The notes under the pieces were generated by a model. That model saw only the letters and a program-made list of their open reading frames with translations. It did no database searches and was not told the DNA's origin. The position numbers and the translations under genes were made by a program. From Nitrososphaerota archaeon (lineage in GTDB: Archaea > Thermoproteota > Nitrososphaeria > Nitrososphaerales > CADDZS01), in assembly GCA_027314685.1 (NCBI GenBank), contig DAHVAI010000218.1, forward strand, positions 1 through 24,996: a stretch of 24,996 nt of DNA, given 5' to 3'. Of the stretch, positions 7,499-15,195 are shown piece after piece (within the stretch, counting starts at the first letter, position 1; every line of letters starts with the position of its first letter).

Positions 7499-7795
7499 AT
7501 GTCCACCGCAGCTGAAAGACGTGAAAAGAAGCGACTTGAAAACGAAGATAAAGTTCAGAAGGCTCTTGCGACGCTATCCCAAGTGGTAGATAGCAACATC
7601 ACGCCGAGAAACATTCGCAAAATAGTCAAAGACGCAATTAACATGCTGAATGACACCAAGATCTCTATTGGAGTGCGTGCGGCCAATTCAATATCCATAC
7701 TTGAGGAGGTCAGCCAAGATCCGAATATGCCATCATTCAGCAGAGTGACCATCTGGTCTGCTGTTTCAACTCTCGAATCTGTCAGAGAATCCTAA
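7499..7795 (+). CDS. UPF0147 family protein
   Basis: This 98-residue small helical protein belongs to the archaeal UPF0147 family. Recognisable conserved blocks are ITPRNIRKIVKDAINML at about residues 34-50, IGVRAANSISILEEV at about 56-70, and SQDPNMPSFSRVTIWSAVSTLE at about 71-92. The family is widespread in archaea; its function is not established, but its near-universality suggests a core role. The N-terminus is charged. A GGAG ribosome site stands 11 bases before the ATG. The final TAA overlaps the stop of the convergent acetyl-CoA synthetase gene by sharing CTAA at 7792-7795. Confidence 0.85.
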   Translation: MSTAAERREKKRLENEDKVQKALATLSQVVDSNITPRNIRKIVKDAINMLNDTKISIGVRAANSISILEEVSQDPNMPSFSRVTIWSAVSTLESVRES

Positions 7796-9738
7796 CCGGA
7801 TTTCATCTGACTTTCTAGTTCCTCTACAGCACGTTTTACTTCATCGACTGATGCCTGATCGTCAAGTGTCGTAATATCGCCAACTGATTGCATGCCGTTT
7901 GCAACAGCCTTCACCACGCGTCTCATTATCTTGCCTGATCTTGTCTTTGGCAGCGATTTTACAAAGTGAATCTCTTCAGGAGTTGCTAGTGGCCCTATTG
8001 CCTTCCTCACGTGCTCTCTAAGATCCCTAGAGAGCTCATGTGTAGGATTCTGTCCAGCCTTTATGATAACGAAGGCCACAATCTTTTCGCCCTTGATTTC
8101 ATCAGATTTGCCTGCTACAGCTGCCTCAGCAACCGCAGGATGAGAAACAAGTGCATCCTCTATCTCGATAGTTCCCAGTCTGTGACCTGAGACTTTTAAC
8201 ACCTCGTCTGCTCTCCCTAATAGCCAAAAATAGCCATCCTCGTCCTTTACGCAATAGTCGCCGGCATAGTAAACGCCCGGAAACTTGCTCCAGTACACCT
8301 GCTTGTAGCGATCTTCGTCATGATAGAGAGTCTGGAGCATTCCTGGCCAAGGTTTTCTTATCACGATGTACCCCCTTTCGCCAGCCTTTGCTGGCATCCC
8401 GTCTTCATTCAGTACTTCTGCTTCCACTCCGGGCAGAGAAAACGTTGCTGATCCCGGTTTTAGTGGTACCAGGCCCAAATTAGGAGAAGCAGAAACAAGA
8501 ATACCACCTGTTTCAGTCTGCCACCAAGTGTCTACTACAGGACACCTTCCACCTCCGATTTTTTCGAAATACCACAGCCAAACGTGTGGATTTATCGGCT
8601 CTCCTACCGAGCCAAGAATTCTTAGCGATCGAAGATCATGTTTGGCATGAGGCTCGTCGCCATATCTCATCAGTCCTCTTAGAGCAGTTGGGCTGGTATA
8701 GAGGATATTCACACCGTATCTCTCGACCATTTCCCACAACCTGTCGTTGTGAGGATAATCTGGCACGCCTTCGTAAAGAAGCGAAGTCAGTCCAAGCGAC
8801 AACGGACCAAAGACTATGTAGCTATGACCAGTTACCCAGCCGATATCAGCGGCGCACCAGTAGACATCCTCGAGCTTTGGATCAAAAACCCATCTTGCGG
8901 TCGCATTCACGAATGTGAGATAACCACCAGTTCCGTGAACTATTGCCTTTGGTTTTCCGGTCGTGCCAGAGCTATAAAGGAGATACAGCGGGTGATTTGA
9001 TTCGAGCTCCTCAGGAGCTACATGCTTCGTGGTTGTACTCGCCATAAGATCAGCCCACCACAAATCTCTTCCCTGTTTCATCGAGATTTCTTCTCCGGTT
9101 CTTCGGTGCACAATCACTTTCTCTATCCGAGGAGAAGTGGCCAGAGCTTCGTCCGAGATTTCTTTTAGTGGGATTATCTTTCCTCTTCTATATCCACCGT
9201 CCGCCGTTATGAGAAGAGTCGAACCAGAGTCATTGATTCTGTCTGAGAGTGCCTGACTACTGAAGCCTGAGAAGACTACGGTGAATGCTGCTCCCAGCCG
9301 GGAACAGGCTAGCATTGCGACAGGCAGCTCCGGAATCATCGGAAGGTAAATTGTGACCTTCTTCTCACTGTTAATTCCCAGTTCCTTTAGGACGCCAGCA
9401 AACCTGTCAACTTCGTTGTATAGATCTTGATAAGATATCGCCTTTCTTTCGCCTTTCTCTCCCTCCCAGTAGTAAGCTACTTTGTTTCGAAGTGTGCTCA
9501 AGTGCCTGTCAAGACAATTGTAAGATGCGTTCAGTTTTCCGCCAACGAACCACTTTGCAAACGGAGGTTTCCAATCGAGGACTTTATCCCAGGACCGAAA
9601 CCAGGAAATGTTCTGCCTAGCAATATTGCCCCAAAATTCTTCCGTGTTTGTTAAGGAATCTTTTTGATAATCAAAATACTTGTTTAGAGGAAGGAATTTT
9701 GAGCCAGTTGGGAGTGTGCCTTCTTCTTGGATTGACAT
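7792..9738 (-). CDS. acs: AMP-forming acetyl-CoA synthetase
   Basis: This 648-residue enzyme activates acetate (ATP + acetate + CoA to acetyl-CoA + AMP + PPi) in the cytoplasm. The N-terminal ACAS domain covers about residues 24-80. The adenylate P-loop motif YSSGTTGKPK is at 255-264, the substrate/adenylate motif DTWWQTETGG follows in the middle, the hinge GRADEVLKVSGHR lies near 530, and the C-terminal KTRSGKIMRR carries the catalytic, potentially acetylated lysine at about 603. Length is normal for Acs. A role with propionate or 3-hydroxypropionate cannot be excluded, because acetyl- and propionyl-CoA synthetases are closely related. The ATG at 9738 has a TATA-like CTTTTATT about 30 bases upstream, so it is probably transcribed on its own although tatA lies 43 bases upstream on the same strand. 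Confidence 0.93.
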   Translation of the reverse strand: MSIQEEGTLPTGSKFLPLNKYFDYQKDSLTNTEEFWGNIARQNISWFRSWDKVLDWKPPFAKWFVGGKLNASYNCLDRHLSTLRNKVAYYWEGEKGERKAISYQDLYNEVDRFAGVLKELGINSEKKVTIYLPMIPELPVAMLACSRLGAAFTVVFSGFSSQALSDRINDSGSTLLITADGGYRRGKIIPLKEISDEALATSPRIEKVIVHRRTGEEISMKQGRDLWWADLMASTTTKHVAPEELESNHPLYLLYSSGTTGKPKAIVHGTGGYLTFVNATARWVFDPKLEDVYWCAADIGWVTGHSYIVFGPLSLGLTSLLYEGVPDYPHNDRLWEMVERYGVNILYTSPTALRGLMRYGDEPHAKHDLRSLRILGSVGEPINPHVWLWYFEKIGGGRCPVVDTWWQTETGGILVSASPNLGLVPLKPGSATFSLPGVEAEVLNEDGMPAKAGERGYIVIRKPWPGMLQTLYHDEDRYKQVYWSKFPGVYYAGDYCVKDEDGYFWLLGRADEVLKVSGHRLGTIEIEDALVSHPAVAEAAVAGKSDEIKGEKIVAFVIIKAGQNPTHELSRDLREHVRKAIGPLATPEEIHFVKSLPKTRSGKIMRRVVKAVANGMQSVGDITTLDDQASVDEVKRAVEELESQMKSG

Positions 9739-9781
9739 TACACTCGAGACAAGCCAAAGTACCGAAATAAAAGAAGTACGC

Positions 9782-10099
9782 TTATTGTTGTTTCTTCGAT
9801 AGCTTCCAAGCTAATTCAGTTGCAATCTCAGACTTTGTCTTTCCGCGAATGTCGATTCCCTCTTTCTCTGCCGCGGCATAAAGAGGGTCGTCGGCCGAGA
9901 GAGTTGGCGTGGCTGATGGCTGCACTGGAGCTGGAGGAGGCTGTTGCGGTGTTGTTTGAGGCGTACCTTTTGATCCCGATTCGAACTCCTTTCTTGCCTC
10001 GCCCAACGCTCTTGCAAACTTGGGAATCCTACTTGCGCCAAACAAAACAATGATGACTACCGCTATAAGGAGCCAGACAACTGGATCGTCGAGTGCCAA
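9782..10099 (-). CDS. tatA: Sec-independent (Tat) translocase subunit TatA/E
   Basis: This 105-residue protein is the pore-associated small subunit of the twin-arginine system that exports folded proteins. The hallmark architecture is a short transmembrane helix (about 6-20), the FG hinge (F20-G21), and an amphipathic helix RIPKFARALGEARKEFE at 24-40. A Pro/Thr/Gln-rich linker (45-67) follows, then a charged C-terminal mini-domain (DDPLYAAAEKEGIDIRGKT, then a helix). The start is TTG at 10099: an AGAGGAG ribosome site at 10106-10112 is spaced correctly, while the nearby ATG at 10105-10103 is out of frame. No TatC gene is present in the window. Confidence 0.9.
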   Translation of the reverse strand: MALDDPVVWLLIAVVIIVLFGASRIPKFARALGEARKEFESGSKGTPQTTPQQPPPAPVQPSATPTLSADDPLYAAAEKEGIDIRGKTKSEIATELAWKLSKKQQ

Positions 10100-10248
10100 T
10101 GCATTTCTCCTCTTACTAAGTCACATCTTGTATTAAAGCGCTTTTTCCCGGTCTAGACAGATCTCTCGTCCAGCCTGTGAAAGAGCGTTTCTCGTCACTA
10201 CTACTAGCTGCAAAGCGGGGTTGATATTGAAAATTGGCGCTGTATAAT

Positions 10249-10257
10249 ACTTAAATT
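10249..10257 (+). promoter_or_regulatory. TATA-like box for the coiled-coil gene
   Basis: ACTTAAATT, preceded by TGTATAAT, is centred about 30 bases before the TTG at 10283. The spacing supports a leaderless TTG start, since the next in-frame ATG lies 71 codons further in. Confidence 0.45.
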
Positions 10258-10282
10258 AACTCAGTGTTCGCAGAAGTGAAGA

Positions 10283-11170
10283 TTGAGCTATTCGAGCCAC
10301 TCCTTCACTCCAAGAGGAAACAGTCCAAAAAAGGACAAGAAGCGAAAACAGGAATTTCACAAGCACAAGATAAAACTGACCGAAGAAAACCACGCTGATT
10401 TTTCTACGCTAAAAGAACGCGTAACGTTGGCGCTTGAGAAACTGGGAAATCAGAAATTCTCGCCAGAGCCAGGCGGCTATACGTTTTCCAACTGGATGAC
10501 CAGTTTTAACATGCTGTTGGATGACTTTGAAGAAAAAGTTGGTCCTGAAAATCTTCCAAAAGAATACCATGAATCAAGACAAACACTCACGGCAGAGCTG
10601 ATGAAGCCCGTTGACACTCGCGAAATTGATGCTGAGATCGAAAAAGCTGAGAGCGAGATAAAGTCCACCGAGCTCGATATCGCCAAGATGACCAGCGAAC
10701 TAGGCATGATTCGAGAAAACGAACGAAAAAATAGTTCGGAAATTGACGCTCTCAGAAGGAAACGCATAGATTCTGAAAAGGAACTAGTAAATGCTATGAA
10801 TGATCTGAATTCCGCTAAGAAGAGACAGAAATTCTTCTCTCGATTACTGTCAGCAAAGAAAGCAGACGAAGTCGATTCTGCAAAGAGTAGAGTTGATTCT
10901 ATAGTGGAAGTGCAGAAAACCATTGACAGGAGAGTCTTTGAATTGGAGCGCGAATCTCTACCAACCGATAACGATCTGGAGAACCGCGTTTCGGTTTTGA
11001 GACAGAAACTTGTTGATTTGCGCTACGGGATCGCTGAATGGGTTGAAAGGAAAGAACGAATTATGCAGCTGTCTGAAATGAGAAACGCCGCGGCTACAGA
11101 ACTGTCGAAGAAGATAGCTGAATTGGATGCCACTATAGAAGGTAAAACTCCTCCAGACGTCGCTGGATGA
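10283..11170 (+). CDS. Coiled-coil hypothetical protein
   Basis: This 295-residue protein has a very basic N-terminus (KKDKKRKQEFHKHKIKL), a globular-looking segment around residues 40-105 with NWMTSFNMLLDDFEEKVG, then a long heptad-rich coiled coil from about 112 to 275 with a basic break (KKRQKFFSRLLSAKK) near 190. There is no ATPase motif, signal peptide or membrane helix, so it is not an SMC protein despite the coil. The start is TTG, chosen from promoter spacing. A terminator-like element follows. I do not recognise a family; a structural or scaffolding role is a guess. Confidence 0.6.
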   Translation: MSYSSHSFTPRGNSPKKDKKRKQEFHKHKIKLTEENHADFSTLKERVTLALEKLGNQKFSPEPGGYTFSNWMTSFNMLLDDFEEKVGPENLPKEYHESRQTLTAELMKPVDTREIDAEIEKAESEIKSTELDIAKMTSELGMIRENERKNSSEIDALRRKRIDSEKELVNAMNDLNSAKKRQKFFSRLLSAKKADEVDSAKSRVDSIVEVQKTIDRRVFELERESLPTDNDLENRVSVLRQKLVDLRYGIAEWVERKERIMQLSEMRNAAATELSKKIAELDATIEGKTPPDVAG

Positions 11171-11186
11171 ATCCAATCAATCGATA

Positions 11187-11234
11187 AGAAAAAAAGAGAC
11201 TAGTAATCAAGGGTTTTTTTCCGGAATTACTAGT
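11187..11234. terminator. Bidirectional terminator between convergent genes
   Basis: A 9-bp perfect inverted repeat, ACTAGTAAT (11199-11207) and ATTACTAGT (11226-11234), encloses a run of seven T (11214-11220) that would end plus-strand transcription. A run of seven A (11189-11195) just outside reads as seven T on the minus strand and would end the TRAM gene transcript. Archaeal RNA polymerase terminates at T-tracts, so each strand has its own signal in the 85-base gap. Confidence 0.55.
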
Positions 11235-11258
11235 TGTCGTGAAGGTACTTCGTCTTGT

Positions 11259-11609
11259 CTACGCAGTGTCGCTTTCAGCTGTTGGTTCAACTACAGATTC
11301 GCTTGAGCCAGAATCCGAAGATTCGGACGAAGCTCCCTCTGAACCTGCGCCAACGACTGTCGCGCTAGCAAATCGTGGACCTACTCGGTCAACTTTGATC
11401 TTGACCTTTTGTCCCACCTTTGCTCCCTGAACGAAGATCACGAAACCTTGGACTTTGGCAACTCCGTCGCCCCGTCTTGAAAGTTCAGTGACTTCTACGT
11501 CGTATTCCTTCCCTACTTCTACTGGTTTTGGACCCATTGGAGGTCTGCCTCCGCCGAATCCGCCGTTTCTTCCGTAGCCGCGACTGTCGCGGTCTCTTCC
11601 GTAGCTCAT
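11259..11609 (-). CDS. Small TRAM-domain RNA-binding protein
   Basis: This 116-residue protein has three parts: a Gly/Arg/Tyr-rich tail (residues 1-28, RGG-like), a TRAM domain at about 29-87 (VEVGKEYDVEVTELSRRGDG, VAKVQGFVIFVQGAKVGQKV, DRVGPRFASATVV), and a Ser/Glu-rich acidic tail. The TRAM fold is an OB-like barrel that binds structured RNA; stand-alone archaeal TRAM proteins have been described as cold-shock-like RNA chaperones. The ATG at 11609 begins the conserved MSYGRDRD stretch; the frame extends 19 codons upstream through sequence that resembles a leader, with a TATA-like TTATATT near 11650-11656. The Gly/Arg-rich tail makes it the archaeal analogue of RGG RNA-binding proteins by architecture. 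Confidence 0.85.
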   Translation of the reverse strand: MSYGRDRDSRGYGRNGGFGGGRPPMGPKPVEVGKEYDVEVTELSRRGDGVAKVQGFVIFVQGAKVGQKVKIKVDRVGPRFASATVVGAGSEGASSESSDSGSSESVVEPTAESDTA

Positions 11610-11835
11610 GATATAGTTACGCTCAAGACCAAATGTATTTCTTCCACAATATAAGTAAAGCTCCATTGGATATGGCAGAGTACTTAGCGATTTGCGATTG
11701 AGATATCAAGCACCAACATTGAGAATGTGTAAATACTTGAAGGCGCTGTTGCTTTGAACTCGTCGAAATATTTTGCTCTAATCAAACTCGGTGCGGAAAA
11801 AGTGCTAAATAAGCTTACAGTGCATTCAACTCATT

Positions 11836-11846
11836 CGTTAAATACG
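11836..11846 (+). promoter_or_regulatory. TATA-like box for the PLP-rhodanese/helicase operon
   Basis: CGTTAAATACG is centred about 41 bases before the ATG at 11882. Transcription would start near 11867, leaving a short leader that contains GGGTGG (11870-11875), a Shine-Dalgarno-like sequence. This favours the ATG over the in-frame GTG at 11873. Confidence 0.4.
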
Positions 11847-11881
11847 ATTTTGACGTATTTTCCAAAGTTTGGGTGGATTCT

Positions 11882-13360
11882 ATGCAAAGCACTGAGCAGA
11901 GACCGACTTCAGCCGCTAGAGTCGACTATGAACGTGTAATGTCGTATCTCGAAAAGATAGGCGCGCCTTTCTTTAACAATGAGGCTGGAAGGCGCGTGAA
12001 CGAGACCAGAACGCTCGAAATCACCAAACAGATTTCAGGATATCTTGCGAATGATTCGGATTTGAACGGATGTCGTTTCTTCCTAAAACTTGAGTATGAG
12101 AATCCGTTAACAAAATCGGTCAAAGGGCGTGCTGTTGCTTCCATGGTTTTGAATGCGATTCAAACAGGAGCAATATTTGGGAGGTCTGGTAAAAAGAAAA
12201 AATGGATTGAACCCACATCGGGAAATACAGGAAGAGGGTTGGCTGAGATAGCAGATATCTTAGGGGTCGAGTTTACAGCTGTATTTTCAAGGCTCGACGT
12301 ATCCCAGACTATAACTAAGGATCTTCTAAGTTATGGAGCTAAGATAGTTACGATAGGCTGCGAGTACTCTCTTTCAGATATTGAGTCGCTTGCCAAAAAT
12401 AGAAAGAAGACAATTTCATACTACTGGTCAAATTTTGGCGGGGCAAATGCCGATACGCAAAAGTTGCTAAGTGACAAGGTCTCAGAGGTAAGAGGAGACA
12501 GACTAAACCAGGTGTTGAAACAAGTAGACGGTAAGTTATTGCTGGATAAAATTCTCCCTCTCGCTATAGAGGCATCGAGCAAGCCAATCGTCTCGCGCGC
12601 CGAGCACGGCGAGTTTGAAGACCTGAAGGGTGAGATACGAAAGAGTATTCCAGAGCTTGACGACGAGAGCAGAATAGTCGGGTTTGTCTGTCCCGAGGGA
12701 AACACATCGTTACTCGTTAGCACTCTCCTAAACCAGCTCGGGTTTACAAACGTATGCAACATCCAGGGCGGCGCCAAGTCACTTCGGACCAATCAAGGGA
12801 TAAACAGCGCGAGCAGCGAGTATTGCCCAGTTCCGGGAACTTCGATAACGAAAAGTAGCATTGATTTCGTAAAGAAACTCGTTTCTGATAATCCGGATGA
12901 GTACTTCACATTCATGCAGTATGAGAATCCCGAGAATGTCAACGCACATCTGAAGACAACGGGACCAGAGTTGGAGGAGCAGGTAAATGGTCTAGACTAT
13001 GTAGTGTGTACATTCGGAAGCGGCGGCACTGCCGCCGGTATCGCAAAGTACTTCAAGGAAAAGAAGGTCATAGCCGTGTTTCCCAGAAGGCCTGTTGAAG
13101 GGATCAGGACTCTTGGAGGTGTGGAGGGTCTCGCTTTTTACGAGCCGAAAATTTATGCCAAAGTGATGGAGGTGGGAACAGATCGACTTGAATCTGTTCT
13201 CCGATACTTTGTGAAGAATGGACTGCGATTTGGCCCCAGCACAGCGGTGGCAGTGGTTGCGGCTATTGAAGTTGCGCAGAAGGAGAAAGGCAAGATCTTT
13301 GCCATAATTGCTGCAGACAGCTTGGATAGCTACAAGACAGAGTACAAACATCTCCTATAG
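11882..13360 (+). CDS. Fold-type II PLP enzyme (cysteine synthase/CBS-like) with an internal rhodanese-like insertion
   Basis: This 492-residue protein is built from two halves of a cysteine synthase fold with a foreign segment between them. The first half has the PLP lysine K81 in NPLTKSVKGR and the substrate loop EPTSGNTG (to residue 117). The second half has QYENPEN followed by TTGPE (about 346-363) and the PLP-phosphate loop GSGGT at 379-383. Between about 180 and 340 lies an insert. Part of it reads like a rhodanese: SRAEHGEFEDLKGEIRKSIP, then the strand RIVGFV, an active-site loop CPEGNTS with C270, the helix LLVSTLLNQLGF, and NVCNIQGG. Ordinary CysK/CBS proteins have about 310-350 residues. 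The family predicts beta-replacement or beta-elimination on a serine or cysteine derivative; a rhodanese cysteine could accept or donate sulfane sulfur, but that coupling is inference. The usual KDR after the PLP lysine region is KGR here. The gene lies three bases upstream of a helicase gene. An in-frame GTG at 11873 is an alternative start. Confidence 0.8.
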   Translation: MQSTEQRPTSAARVDYERVMSYLEKIGAPFFNNEAGRRVNETRTLEITKQISGYLANDSDLNGCRFFLKLEYENPLTKSVKGRAVASMVLNAIQTGAIFGRSGKKKKWIEPTSGNTGRGLAEIADILGVEFTAVFSRLDVSQTITKDLLSYGAKIVTIGCEYSLSDIESLAKNRKKTISYYWSNFGGANADTQKLLSDKVSEVRGDRLNQVLKQVDGKLLLDKILPLAIEASSKPIVSRAEHGEFEDLKGEIRKSIPELDDESRIVGFVCPEGNTSLLVSTLLNQLGFTNVCNIQGGAKSLRTNQGINSASSEYCPVPGTSITKSSIDFVKKLVSDNPDEYFTFMQYENPENVNAHLKTTGPELEEQVNGLDYVVCTFGSGGTAAGIAKYFKEKKVIAVFPRRPVEGIRTLGGVEGLAFYEPKIYAKVMEVGTDRLESVLRYFVKNGLRFGPSTAVAVVAAIEVAQKEKGKIFAIIAADSLDSYKTEYKHLL

Positions 13361-13363
13361 CTT

Positions 13364-15103
13364 GTGTGCTCGTTGTCCGCAGTTTCAGCTCCAAGAGAGC
13401 TTCCCATACTTTCGATACTAGAGTCAATAGACTTTGAAGACCACTTTGTGATTTTAGGCGATGTCGGAACCGGAAAGAGCACTGTCACGCCTATTCACGA
13501 GTTTAAGAAATTCTCGCACAGAGAGGTCGTGATCCGCGAGCCGTCCAGAGCTTCTTGCAACGCACTGTATTACTCGCTCGTATCACTATATCCTGATATG
13601 GAAAAGGAGCTTTGCGTCATAACGAAGGACACGAAGATCAATCTCAGAGGTAGGATCAGGATAGTAACGGATGGGGTTTTGCTCAGGATGCTCGCGGAAG
13701 ATTCGCTCCGCAGAGTCTCAATTTACTTTGATGAAAGTCATCAGATGAGCTCGCAACTTGAGCTTTGCATGTCACTTGCAAAGAAAAGCCTCGCGGAGTC
13801 GGGAAACTTGATCAGGATAATGAGCGCCACAATTGACCCGACGGAGTTCATGTCGTTTCTGGGAGTTAAGAAATTGCACACCATCACAGGGAGGAGATTT
13901 CCTGTCGCTATAGATGTCGAGCTTGCAAGGGACACCGATGGGATGCTTGACGCACTTTCCTTGTACCTCTACTCTCAACCAAGAGAAGAATCCTGGCTCG
14001 TGTTTCTACCGACCAGGCGGCTTGTCGAGAAGTATGCAAAGAGTTTTGGCGGCGTGTACGTGCACGGTGGTTTGGAAGGCTCCGAGATAAACAGGATACA
14101 GCAGAGAGCCGAGATTGACAAGAATCTCAAGATATTTGCGACTAACGTAATCGCGTCTTCGGTAAATGTATACGTGGATAACGTGCTCGTGTTCAACGAG
14201 ATGATCGATGGGAAGGACAAGCTCGGACATAAAGTCCTTGAATACAAGTCGATAGACAACAACTCTCTTTTGCAGATGATCGGGCGCGTCGGGCGGTTCA
14301 AACCTGGGAGAGCTGTGATAATCACAGACACTCCGATTCCCAGAAACATATCGCCCGTCAAGGTTAGCAAAGCACTTGAGAAAGAGACGCCGTTTGACCT
14401 AGTACTCTTGATGTCAAAGTACGGTTTGAAGCTCTCGAACCTTGAATTCATGTCCAAGGTCAACGCAAACGAACTAGAGTTTGCTGAAAAGTGGCTGTTC
14501 GAGATCAAGGCAATAGACAAGGAAACTCACACTATAACCAAGAAGGGACTTTTGATGAGCGAGATTCCTTACGATCCTGATTTTGCTCACATGATCTCGG
14601 ACGCCCTGATCTCTGAGGATTATGATGTCGCTCGATTCCTACTTGCATCTGGGTCTTTTGGAGATTCATTGAACCACGCGTACAGGCTGGAGTCTGAGGC
14701 GCTGGCTCTTGAATATCTGTACGGGCTTGATAACAAGAGCGAACTAGGAGTAAAGGCAATACTGTTGAAGAAATATTCAGAGGATCACGAGGCGCGGTTT
14801 GTTTCAACTCTCGCAGACAACGGGATCTTCCCGAGGTTTGTCGAGGAGGCCTGGAAGAACTATGAAGCTGCGAGAGAGTCTCTTAACGATCTGCTACCAC
14901 GCAAGATTCCACGAGAAGTGCACTCGGGTCTTGAACAATCTTTTCTCTCAGAGTATCTCAAAGACTGTCTGACGTTTGAGAAGTTCTTCCTTCACGAGGC
15001 TCAGGAGTTTGGAATTGATAACTTGAAGATTGAAGGAGAATTTTACGCAAGGTCCCTCACGATGAATTTCAGAAAGATCCTGTTTGACATTGTTGCAATG
15101 TAG
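13364..15103 (+). CDS. DEAH-family (HrpA/HrpB-like) superfamily 2 helicase
   Basis: This 579-residue ATP-dependent helicase is probably RNA-directed, by analogy with DEAH proteins. Motif I GDVGTGKST is at residues 32-40, motif II is DESH (123-126) instead of DEAH, motif III is SAT (154-156) and a GRRFPV strand ends the first RecA domain. Motif IV resembles WLVFLPTRR, motif V is ATNVIASSVNV (about 259-269), and motif VI is QMIGRVGRFKPG (304-315), where DEAH proteins usually read QRxGRAGR. The C-terminal third (about 345-579) is helical, like the winged-helix/ratchet part of the family, but is shorter than in HrpA or HrpB and has no recognisable OB domain. The start is GTG at 13364, three bases after the upstream stop (TTG at 13373 is an alternative), so the two genes are almost certainly co-expressed. 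Such helicases are not standard archaeal housekeeping genes. Confidence 0.8.
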   Translation: MCSLSAVSAPRELPILSILESIDFEDHFVILGDVGTGKSTVTPIHEFKKFSHREVVIREPSRASCNALYYSLVSLYPDMEKELCVITKDTKINLRGRIRIVTDGVLLRMLAEDSLRRVSIYFDESHQMSSQLELCMSLAKKSLAESGNLIRIMSATIDPTEFMSFLGVKKLHTITGRRFPVAIDVELARDTDGMLDALSLYLYSQPREESWLVFLPTRRLVEKYAKSFGGVYVHGGLEGSEINRIQQRAEIDKNLKIFATNVIASSVNVYVDNVLVFNEMIDGKDKLGHKVLEYKSIDNNSLLQMIGRVGRFKPGRAVIITDTPIPRNISPVKVSKALEKETPFDLVLLMSKYGLKLSNLEFMSKVNANELEFAEKWLFEIKAIDKETHTITKKGLLMSEIPYDPDFAHMISDALISEDYDVARFLLASGSFGDSLNHAYRLESEALALEYLYGLDNKSELGVKAILLKKYSEDHEARFVSTLADNGIFPRFVEEAWKNYEAARESLNDLLPRKIPREVHSGLEQSFLSEYLKDCLTFEKFFLHEAQEFGIDNLKIEGEFYARSLTMNFRKILFDIVAM

Positions 15104-15195
15104 CTTTTGCCAGCCCTTGTGATCTACTATTGTGGATCTTCTAGGAACCAATCGATTTCAAAAGGCTTAACCTGAGATGAACGCTTCAGGCGAAT

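Noticed and set aside
13975..14520. Open frame of 181 codons on the minus strand
   Set aside because: It is antisense to the helicase core motifs, Ser-rich and without any recognisable motif; the helicase frame explains the sequence.
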